Source: CBDFKS01 sp965248905
GTDB lineage: Bacteria > Chloroflexota > Dehalococcoidia > Lucifugimonadales > JAGWBF01
NCBI GenBank assembly: GCA_965248905.1
Contig: CBDFKS010000007.1
Location: forward strand, 1,488,001-1,552,000
Direction of reading: 5' to 3'
DNA: 64,000 bases
In this document: piece by piece, positions 1 to 6,942 of the stretch
Numbering within the stretch: the stretch's first letter is position 1
Layout: each line of letters starts with the position of its first letter
Position numbers and translations under genes: made by a program
The notes under the pieces: generated by a model
The model's input: the letters and a program-made list of their open reading frames with translations, nothing else
What the model was told of the DNA's origin: nothing
The model's database searches: none

Positions 1-789
1 AACTAGGATTCGAGCTCTGATCTCTTCAAGCTCTCCTTGCCTGCGCCTCAGGTTATCCACAGCTAACTTGAGAGCATCTACCGACTGCCCACTGGCCTCA
101 TGTTGCTCGCTCACTTGATTGAGCTCGGTGTTAACGATCGTTAGCTCACTGTCGTAGGTATCTCTACGTGATATCTCGTAGCGCATACGCTCCAAATCAG
201 CCTCAGCAATAGAGGATGCGACCTTCGCGCTCTCGACACGCTCACGAAACCGCTCTTGTAGTCGATCGTAGAGGTCCAGACCCAATATTTTGGCCAAGAC
301 CTCCTTGCGCTTCTCAGGAGTCCTATTGGTGAACTCGTCCGCACGGCCCTGGAGCAGAAAGGCGCTGTTGGTAAAGGTGTCGTAGTCCATGCCAATGGTC
401 TGGTCGATCCTGGCCTGGGTCTCTCGCATGGAGTTTCCAGTAATCGGGTGATATCCATTTCCACTGGATATCTGGAACTGCAGGTCGCTGGCCCCCTGAC
501 GCCGACGGCTACTGCCCTGGGCGTGCCTCCTGGTAACTCGATAGCGGGCATCTCTGGCCAAGAACTCCAGGTCAACCAACATTTCGTCTTGGCCGTAGTG
601 AATAAGCTCGTCCTGGGCCTTGCCCCGAGCCTTGCCCCAGAGCGCCCAGGTTATAGCGTCCAGCAACGCCGACTTGCCATGGCCGTTTTGGCCGCAGAGG
701 CAGGCCACACGGATGCCTTCCAGGTCCAACGTGGGCACACCATCTCCGTAGCAGAGGAAATTTCTCAGACTAAGCTTGGTAGGGATCAT
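1..789 (-). CDS. sbcC: SbcC/Rad50-type ATPase, N-terminal part (partial)
   Basis: Reading the minus strand from ATG at 789 gives 263 codons without a stop to the window edge, so the gene continues to the left. The N-terminus shows LRNFLCYGDG, then a P-loop GQNGHGKSALLD about 35 residues in, and later FLLQGRADEF, which is the Q-loop of SbcC/Rad50 proteins, followed by KRKEVLAKILGLDLYD and the start of a charged coiled coil. The family forms an ATP-driven nuclease complex with SbcD/Mre11 that processes DNA ends and hairpins. A GGAG lies 9 bases before the ATG. The upstream neighbour is a HEAT-repeat gene 49 bases away, not sbcD as is usual. The family call is firm; exact orthology is not. Confidence 0.85.
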   Translation of the reverse strand, partial: MIPTKLSLRNFLCYGDGVPTLDLEGIRVACLCGQNGHGKSALLDAITWALWGKARGKAQDELIHYGQDEMLVDLEFLARDARYRVTRRHAQGSSRRRQGASDLQFQISSGNGYHPITGNSMRETQARIDQTIGMDYDTFTNSAFLLQGRADEFTNRTPEKRKEVLAKILGLDLYDRLQERFRERVESAKVASSIAEADLERMRYEISRRDTYDSELTIVNTELNQVSEQHEASGQSVDALKLAVDNLRRRQGELEEIRARILV

Positions 790-838
790 GATTACATCTC
801 CGGACGGTCCAAGGTGTTTCTCATGCAAGGCTTCCAGG

Positions 839-1480
839 TCAAGAAAAGACGATAGTATCGTCTTCCATGCTGTTCAAGAGAGCAGGTCTTCCTAACGCCC
901 ATTTTTTATAGGACCGATAGAAACTCGGGTCCCTGCTCTTCATCTGGTCTCGTAGCCGAAGTATCTCTTCTTTATCTCTAGGCCATTGGAGCTTCTCTAA
1001 ACGATTCACTATCTTGCCTATGGCAAGATCTCTGGTGAAAGGAAGCTTCAGAGAGTTCAGTTCGTTCTGAACTTGACTTGTGTGGACACGTACGTTTTTG
1101 CCAGACAGTCTCCTCAGAGCACCACCTATAGCCTGTCTGACATCGTCTTCTCGTTCTTTCTCCATTGCTTCGTGCAGGTGTTTAGCAGCTCTTTGGAGTT
1201 CCAGAGCACCCAGCGCCCACGCGGACCATTTGCGAACTGTGGATGATGGGCTATATAAATTGTGAATCAGAAAAGGATAGGACTCCGTGTGGTACAGCCT
1301 ACCCAGCGCCCATGCGCAGCGCCCTTTGAGATCATTGTTTCTCTCCTTCTTCATTAGGTTAAGATCATCGTCAGCGAGTTGGGAGAGGTTTTCATTGACT
1401 ATGCGAAACAGAGCATCACTTCTGTTCTGGGAATCGGAGGATTTTAGAGTCTGCATCAGAATGTCCAGTGTCTTTTCCAT
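839..1480 (-). CDS. HEAT-repeat protein (PBS-lyase-like repeats)
   Basis: A protein of about 213 residues built from helical repeats. The clearest are around GRCAWALGRLYHTESY and VRKWSAWALGALELQ, the W-A-L-G pattern of PBS-lyase-type HEAT repeats, and DVRQAIGGALRRL. Such repeats form a curved helical scaffold for protein contacts and have no catalytic residues. I place the start at ATG 1480, with AGGA 7 bases upstream; a TTG at 1504 in the same frame is possible but has no ribosome site. It lies 49 bases upstream of the SbcC-like gene on the same strand, so the two are probably cotranscribed. A functional link to that ATPase is inference only. Confidence 0.7.
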   Translation of the reverse strand: MEKTLDILMQTLKSSDSQNRSDALFRIVNENLSQLADDDLNLMKKERNNDLKGRCAWALGRLYHTESYPFLIHNLYSPSSTVRKWSAWALGALELQRAAKHLHEAMEKEREDDVRQAIGGALRRLSGKNVRVHTSQVQNELNSLKLPFTRDLAIGKIVNRLEKLQWPRDKEEILRLRDQMKSRDPSFYRSYKKWALGRPALLNSMEDDTIVFS

Positions 1481-1600
1481 TCTGCATTCCTGGCTAAACT
1501 TCAACCGATTAACGTATCTGAGATTCTATTTCCATTTTAGCTCTCATTCTAGCACAGCCCTAGTTCAAGTCCCATGTTGAACACCCAAAGTGACAAACTA

Positions 1601-1638
1601 GAAAAAAGATGGCCCCGGAGCAAATGCTCCGGGGCCAT
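1601..1638 (-). terminator. Rho-independent terminator of groESL
   Basis: A 12-bp perfect stem (1609-1620 with 1627-1638; ATGGCCCCGGAG arms) closes a 6-base loop. On the minus strand it is followed by CTTTTTTC. It lies about 40 bases after the groEL stop codon at 1676. Confidence 0.9.
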
Positions 1639-1675
1639 TAACGGCTTCGCTAGCTCTTTATTGGTGTAGCGCGGC

Positions 1676-3303
1676 CTAGTACTCCATGGGAGGCATCGGA
1701 GGACCTGCAGCGGCAGCTTTCTCCGGTATCTCGGTGATCATGGACTCGGTGGTGAGTACCATGGCTGCTACGCTGGCTGCGTTCTGCAGGGCGGACCTGG
1801 TTACCTTTACTGGCTTCACCAGTCCACGATACCCTGCTCCAGCATCTGGGCGTATTCCCCGATCTCAGCATCGTAGCCATAGTCATCCTTACCCTGTCTC
1901 ACGCCATCCAGAACCACGGCGCCTTCCTGACCCGCATTCTGTACGATGAGCCGTAGGGGAATCTCTAGGGACTTCCTTACGATACTTGCGCCAACGCCCT
2001 CATCGCCACCGATCTTCAATGTGTCCAGCGCTCGCTGCGCCCTTACCAAGGCCACTCCACCACCAGGAACTATTCCTTCTTCGACAGCAGCCCTGGTAGC
2101 TGAAAGAGCGTCCTCTACTCTGGCCTTCCGCTCTTTGAGCTCGATTTCCGTGGCAGCGCCTACCTTAATGACTGCTACGCCGCCGGACAGCTTCGCCATC
2201 CGCTCCTGAAGCTTCTCTCTATCAAACTCTGAGGTGGTGTCCTCGATCTGGGCCTTAATCTGAGTAATGCGACCCTTTATACCATCCTCGGAGCCCTTAC
2301 CCTCGACGATCGTGCACTCATCCTTGGTGGCGGTAACTCGACGCGCTTGGCCCATGTCGTTCACGGTGGTTGCGTCAAGCTTGCGCCCGGTCTCTTCGCT
2401 GATGACGGTGCCACCGGTTAGAATCGATATGTCTTCCAGCATCGCCTTCCGGCGGTCGCCGAACCCTGGCGCCTTCACAGCAAGAACGTTTAACGTGCCT
2501 CGAAGCTTGTTGACTACCAACGTCGCCAGAGCCTCGCCCTCCACATCCTCACCGATGATGACCACGTTCTTCTTGCCGACTTGGAGCAACTTCTCCAAGG
2601 TAGGCAGAATGTCAGCCACTGCGGAAACCTTTTTGTCGGTGATTATGATGTGGGGGTCTTCTATGACCGCTTCCATTCGGTCGGCGTTGGTGATGAAGTA
2701 GGGAGAGATGTAGCCTCGGTCTACCTGCATTCCCTCTACATATTCAGTCTCATCGTTAAGGCCTTTGGACTCCTCAACGGTGATGACTCCGTCCTTTCCC
2801 ACCTTCTCCATGGCATCCGCGATGGTCTGGCCAATGGCGTCCTCATGGGCAGAGAGCGCGGCCACCTGAGCGATCTGCTCCCTGCTTTCCACCGAGGTGG
2901 ACATGCCTTTAAGTTCCTTTACGATTGCTCCAACTGCCTGTTCAATGCCCCGTTTTAGCGCCATGGGATTGGTACCGGCAGCCACGTTCCTGAAACCTTC
3001 GTTAATGATGGCCTGGGCCAACACCACGGAAGTGGTTGTTCCATCTCCAGCAGCATCGTTGGTCTTGCTGGCAGCCTCTTTTAGGAGCTGTGCCCCCATG
3101 TTCTCAAAGGGCTCAGGAAGCTCTACCTCCTTGGCTATGGTAACTCCGTCACTGCAGACCTGAGGAGGCCCGAATTTTTTGTCCAGAATAACGTTTCTAC
3201 CCTTGGGGCCGAGGGTGAGCTTCACTACGTCGGCCAAGGTATCTATTCCAGTTTTAAGAGATTTGCGCGCATCTTCTGAATAAGTAAGCTGCTTGCCTGC
3301 CAT
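1676..3303 (-). CDS. groEL: Chaperonin GroEL, frameshifted near the C-terminus
   Basis: The 60-kDa chaperonin, which folds proteins in an ATP-driven double ring capped by GroES. The N-terminus carries KLTLGPKGRNV and DGVTIAKE; DGTTTSVVLAQAI holds the ATP-site DGTT motif; GGGVALVRA and the GYDAEIGEYAQM segment are standard. The reading frame then stops with TGG TGA at 1816-1821, straight after GIVD. The missing tail, KPVKVTRSALQNAASVA through PPMPPMEY, continues in another frame and ends with TAG at 1676-1678. One added base near 1816-1823 would restore 543 codons, the normal family length. The tail lacks the usual GGM repeats. Either an assembly error or a real recent mutation fits. The partner groES lies 17 bases upstream. 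Confidence 0.93.
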
Positions 3304-3320
3304 TAGTGATCTTCTCCTCT

Positions 3321-3614
3321 CTAGCTAATTTTGGCGAGAATATCGCTCTCTCTGAGAATCAGGTACTCGTCCTCGCCTTCCTTGTACTCGGTACCGGCGA
3401 ACTTGGAGTAAATTACACGGTCGCCTTTCTTGATCTCCATGGGCACCCTACCTTTGCCGTCTTCGGTGGACCTGCCAGGACCCACTTCTACAACCTGTCC
3501 TTCTTGGGGCTTCTCCTTTGCGGTGTCCGGTAGGTATATTCCAGAGGATGTGGTCTGTTCTTTTTCAGTGGGCTTTACCACTACTCTCTCGCCTAAGGGC
3601 GCGAAGTTTACCAA
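3321..3614 (-). CDS. groES: Co-chaperonin GroES
   Basis: The heptameric lid of GroEL. After the start the protein reads VNFAPLGERVVVKP, then the mobile loop around EKEQTTSSGIYLP, then EKPQEGQVVEVGPG, and closes with EDEYLILRESDILAKI. I choose the TTG at 3614 as start because AAGGAGG lies 5 bases before it and it gives 97 residues, the family norm. An ATG at 3671 in the same frame falls inside the CIRCE operator and so cannot be the real start. The gene is first in a groES-groEL operon with its own promoter and CIRCE element, so HrcA control of heat induction is likely. Confidence 0.95.
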   Translation of the reverse strand: MVNFAPLGERVVVKPTEKEQTTSSGIYLPDTAKEKPQEGQVVEVGPGRSTEDGKGRVPMEIKKGDRVIYSKFAGTEYKEGEDEYLILRESDILAKIS

Positions 3615-3655
3615 GGTTACCTCCTTCTCATATCGTGGGGTTTTTTGATCCGGTT

Positions 3656-3682
3656 TTAGCACTCTCCACATCCGACTGCTAA
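3656..3682 (-). promoter_or_regulatory. CIRCE operator (HrcA binding site) upstream of groES
   Basis: TTAGCACTC at 3656-3664, a 9-base spacer, and GACTGCTAA at 3674-3682. The consensus is TTAGCACTC-N9-GAGTGCTAA, so 17 of 18 positions match. It sits just downstream of the minus-strand -10 box, over the expected transcription start, which is the classic position for repression by HrcA. Confidence 0.93.
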
Positions 3683-3692
3683 ATCATCTAAC

Positions 3693-3721
3693 ATATTAGA
3701 TTATCCTTTTTGGGTTGTCAA
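3693..3721 (-). promoter_or_regulatory. Sigma70 promoter of groESL
   Basis: On the minus strand, TTGACA (3716-3721), a 17-base spacer, and TAATAT (3693-3698). The CIRCE element begins 11 bases downstream. Confidence 0.88.
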
Positions 3722-3740
3722 GCACTGCGTTTGCCCTTAC

Positions 3741-3746
3741 TATAAT
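3741..3746 (+). promoter_or_regulatory. Possible -10 box for the enoyl-CoA hydratase operon
   Basis: TATAAT at 3741-3746, about 40 bases before the GTG start at 3786 and back-to-back with the groES promoter. The only -35-like hexamer, TTGTCA at 3715-3720, is 20 bases away, so the match is partial. Confidence 0.4.
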
Positions 3747-3785
3747 GGCACTTCTAAAGCTATCGTTAAATTAAACGGAACGGCC

Positions 3786-4568
3786 GTGACCTATAGGACA
3801 TTGAAATATGAAAGCCGGCCCCCTGTGGTATGGCTGACCCTGGATAGTCCACATTCTTTTAACCGCGTAAGCGTTGCGATGGCTGCCGAGCTACGCCTGG
3901 CCTGCCAGCAACTGCGCGAAGAAGGGGCCTATGTCGCTATCCTAACCGGCTCGGGAGAGGCCTTCTCTGAAGGAAGGGAATCCCTCTTCCCTCTTAAGCA
4001 CGAAGCAGGACACCTGAATCACAGTACCGACTGGTTAGAGGCTCACAGGGCAGCGTCTGTTCTGTCAAACATCGAGATACCCACCATTGCAGCTATAAAT
4101 GGCAATGCGACCGACCACGGCCTGGAGTTGGCGCTGGCATGTGATTTACGCGTAGCGGCCAAAGGAGCACTGCTGGGATTTACTGACGTTTCCAAAGGAA
4201 CCATACCATGGGACGGTGGCACTCAGAGGCTAACCAGGCTCATTGGCAGAGCTCGGGCCCTGGAAATGCTACTCACCTGCCGTCTGATCGACGCTGATGA
4301 GGCGCATAAGGTGGGTCTAGTAAACACGGTGGTACAGCCCCAGGACCTCGTTAGCTACACTCAAGAAATCGCCATAAGCATATCATCAGGAGCTCCCATT
4401 GCCACTCGCTACACAAAAGAGGCCGTGAGCAAGGGCATGGATATGACCTTGAGCCAGGGCCTCAGGCTTGAGGCGGACCTGAGCATCATCCTGCAGAGCA
4501 CTGCCGATAGAGTCGAAGGAGTGAGTTCCTTCCTGGAACATCGCACTCCCAACTTCAAGGGAGAATAA
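3786..4568 (+). CDS. Enoyl-CoA hydratase/isomerase family protein, divergent
   Basis: A 260-residue crotonase-fold protein starting at GTG. The family polarises acyl-CoA thioesters through an oxyanion hole to hydrate, isomerise or cleave them. The core GLELALACDLRVAA and GGTQRLTRLIGRARALEML are present, as is the C-terminal SSFLEHRTPNF tail. The first oxyanion segment is unusual (FSEGRE where FCAGAD is common). The second catalytic Glu position is Asp (FTDV where PEV is common), while the first Glu in GLELA is kept. It may therefore not be a standard hydratase. It is followed 36 bases later by a second crotonase and then an acyl-CoA synthetase, presumably one operon for activating and breaking down an acyl substrate. 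Confidence 0.85.
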   Translation: MTYRTLKYESRPPVVWLTLDSPHSFNRVSVAMAAELRLACQQLREEGAYVAILTGSGEAFSEGRESLFPLKHEAGHLNHSTDWLEAHRAASVLSNIEIPTIAAINGNATDHGLELALACDLRVAAKGALLGFTDVSKGTIPWDGGTQRLTRLIGRARALEMLLTCRLIDADEAHKVGLVNTVVQPQDLVSYTQEIAISISSGAPIATRYTKEAVSKGMDMTLSQGLRLEADLSIILQSTADRVEGVSSFLEHRTPNFKGE

Positions 4569-4604
4569 GACCGGAGTATCCTTGATACCCAGGTTAGCGG
4601 ATCG

Positions 4605-5324
4605 ATGAGTAAATTTCATACTATCATCTTCGAGAAAGCGGACGGAATGGCCCGTATCTCTCTTAATCGTCCGGACAATCTAAATGTGTACAACACCGAG
4701 ATGCGGGACGAGCTTTACCAGGTGTTAGGCGCGGTCAGGGACGACCTTGAAATCAGCCTGGCGATTTTTCGTGGAGAGGGCCGGGCTTTCTGTGCCGGAG
4801 CGGACCTAACAGAGTTCGGCACGGCACCATCCCTAGCCACGGCCCGCGAGGTCAGGTGGGAGCGAGACATTTGGGGAAACCTCGCGAGTATGCCGAAGCC
4901 CCTGATCGCCGCCATACACGGCTACTGTCTGGGGTCGGGGCTGGAGCTGGCCCTGCTCTGCGACATTCGTATTGCTGCTGAGGACGCCGTTTTTGGTATG
5001 CCGGAGGTAGGCCTCGGCCTGATACCGGCGGCTGGCGGCACACAAACCCTGCCACGGCTTCTTGGGATCCCTACGGCTCTAGAGCTGCTTCTGACCCAGC
5101 GTCGCGTTAGTGCCGCCGAAGCGCTGGAGCTGGGACTCGTGAGCAAGGTAGTGAGCAAGGAATCGTTGGAGAATGGCGTAGAAGGTATAGCAAGAAGTCT
5201 GCTTTCGATGGACCAAGCAGTCGTCAGGGCCACCAAAGAAGCTGTACTGAGGGGAGCAGAGCTGCCTTTGGCTGAAGCTTTGCGCCTGGAAACGCGCCTT
5301 GCAATGGGGGTTGTGTGTCAATGA
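4605..5324 (+). CDS. Enoyl-CoA hydratase, short C-terminus
   Basis: A 239-residue crotonase-family enzyme. It keeps FCAGADL (oxyanion and CoA contacts), GSGLELALLCD with the first catalytic Glu, and FGMPEVGLGLIPAAGGTQ with the second, so hydration of 2-enoyl-CoA is plausible. The protein ends at LRLETRLAMGVVCQ and lacks the last 20 or so residues (the EG..FLEKR.P.F tail) seen in the neighbour and in most of the family. This could be truncation or a small frameshift at the 3' end. It sits between the divergent crotonase and the acyl-CoA synthetase on the same strand. Confidence 0.87.
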   Translation: MSKFHTIIFEKADGMARISLNRPDNLNVYNTEMRDELYQVLGAVRDDLEISLAIFRGEGRAFCAGADLTEFGTAPSLATAREVRWERDIWGNLASMPKPLIAAIHGYCLGSGLELALLCDIRIAAEDAVFGMPEVGLGLIPAAGGTQTLPRLLGIPTALELLLTQRRVSAAEALELGLVSKVVSKESLENGVEGIARSLLSMDQAVVRATKEAVLRGAELPLAEALRLETRLAMGVVCQ

Positions 5325-5375
5325 TGGGCGCCGACTGTCACCCGTCCTTGATGGACTTTCGGAGAAGTTAACAAC

Positions 5376-6938
5376 ATGAACACCACAGATTTTCTTACCA
5401 TAGCCTGCGCCATTGTGCCTGGCAGGGAGGCCGTAGTTTTCGAGGGTAGGCGGTTCACCTTCGAACAACTTCAGGAACGGGTAAACCGGCTGGCCAACGC
5501 CCTGTCCGACCTGGGAGTAGGAAGGGGCGACCGGGTTGCCATCATGCAGGTGAACTGCAACGAGATGGTAGAGACCTATTTCGCAGCCGCCAAGCTCGAC
5601 GCAGTCTTCGTCCCCCTGAACTTCAGAGCAAGGGGCGATGAGGTGGTTTATGTGCTTAACGCTGCCGAACCTGCCGTGCTTTTCGTAGGCGGGAGATACA
5701 TTGACCTCATCAGGTCTGTTCGGAATCAGATCATCCCACCCAACTACTTGGCTTCAATCGAAGAGAGGGCCGACGGTGAGTGGCTCTTTTACGAGGACCT
5801 GATCCAGTCTTCGTCACCTGACGAAATCCACTTCCCTGAAGGAGATGATGAGGACACCACCGTGCTGATGTTCACCGCCGGCACCACCGGAGTGCCCAAA
5901 GGGGTTATGCTCACACACCAGAGCTTCACCTCCTACATGCTGTCCAGCGTCTCACTGCCCGACCCGGATGAGGAAGAACGCAATCTGTTGTCAGTGCCTC
6001 TGTACCACATTGCAGGGATGCAGGCTGTCATGGCCGCCGTCTACAGTGGGCGCACTCTGCTGATCAGCCGCCAGTTTGAGCCGTTGGAGTGGATGAAGCT
6101 GGTCCAGCAGGAGAGGGCCAATCGATCCATGATGGTGCCCACCATGCTGAAGCAGCTTCTGGACCATACCCAGTTCCACGACTTCGACCTGTCTAGCCTG
6201 CGAGTGATAACTTACGGGGCGGCGCCCATGCCACTGGAAGTTATCAAGAGAGCGATCAGAGAGTTCCCAAAATCCAGGTTCATCAACGCATTCGGTCAGA
6301 CGGAAACGGCCTCCACTATAACCATGCTCCCTCCTGAGGACCACGTACTGGAAGGCTCGGACGAAGAGGTTGATAAAAAGCTAAAACGACTCACGTCCAT
6401 AGGCAAGCCTCTGGAGGACGTGGAGGTCAGCATAGTAGATGAAGATGGAAAGCCTGTGGTGCTCAGCGAGACCGGAGAAATAGTAGCTCGTGGTCCACGG
6501 ATCATGAAAGGGTATTGGGGCCAGGAAGAGGCCACGGTTGGCGCCATCAAGGACGGATGGCTCTACACAGGAGACCTGGGCTACCAGGACGAAGATGGTT
6601 ATATTTACTTAGCAGGGCGAGCAAAGGATTTCATCAAGCGCGGCGGCGAAATGATCTCCCCTGAAGAGGTCGAACGCACCTTGATGTCCCATCCAGGAGT
6701 GGAAGATGCAGCAGTGATCGGCATCCCCGACGTGGACTGGGGAGAGCGGGTAATGGCCGTAACTGTTCGAAGCGCCGACGGAACACCTACCGAAGAGGAG
6801 CTGATTGAATATTGCCGGCAGAGGTTAGCCAGCTTCAAAAAGCCTGAATCAGTGGCCTTCGTCGACGAGCTGCCGCGCAACTCCCTCGGTAAAGTGCTCA
6901 AGAGGACCTTACGGGAGGAATACGGGGCACAGATCTAA
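5376..6938 (+). CDS. AMP-forming acyl-CoA synthetase
   Basis: A 520-residue ANL-superfamily enzyme that activates a carboxylic acid to its acyl-CoA through an acyl-adenylate. Seen in order: the P-loop TAGTTGVPKG at residues 167-176, YGAAPMP, the adenine-pocket AFGQTET, YTGDLGYQDEDGY, the hinge region GRAKDFIKRGGEMISPEEVE, and PRNSLGKVLKR with catalytic Lys 506. The substrate cannot be read from sequence, but two crotonases directly upstream suggest a beta-oxidation-like route for a fatty or aromatic acid. It ends 4 bases from the convergent transglutaminase gene. Confidence 0.93.
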   Translation: MNTTDFLTIACAIVPGREAVVFEGRRFTFEQLQERVNRLANALSDLGVGRGDRVAIMQVNCNEMVETYFAAAKLDAVFVPLNFRARGDEVVYVLNAAEPAVLFVGGRYIDLIRSVRNQIIPPNYLASIEERADGEWLFYEDLIQSSSPDEIHFPEGDDEDTTVLMFTAGTTGVPKGVMLTHQSFTSYMLSSVSLPDPDEEERNLLSVPLYHIAGMQAVMAAVYSGRTLLISRQFEPLEWMKLVQQERANRSMMVPTMLKQLLDHTQFHDFDLSSLRVITYGAAPMPLEVIKRAIREFPKSRFINAFGQTETASTITMLPPEDHVLEGSDEEVDKKLKRLTSIGKPLEDVEVSIVDEDGKPVVLSETGEIVARGPRIMKGYWGQEEATVGAIKDGWLYTGDLGYQDEDGYIYLAGRAKDFIKRGGEMISPEEVERTLMSHPGVEDAAVIGIPDVDWGERVMAVTVRSADGTPTEEELIEYCRQRLASFKKPESVAFVDELPRNSLGKVLKRTLREEYGAQI

Positions 6939-6942
6939 AGAT

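Noticed and set aside
141..855. Two open frames of 144 and 135 codons at the left edge
   Set aside because: Both are shadows of the SbcC-like frame, which has clear motifs.
1650..1886. Separate 78-codon minus-strand gene after groEL
   Set aside because: It is an unrelated frame over the groEL tail; the tail in the third frame matches GroEL and ends at 1676.
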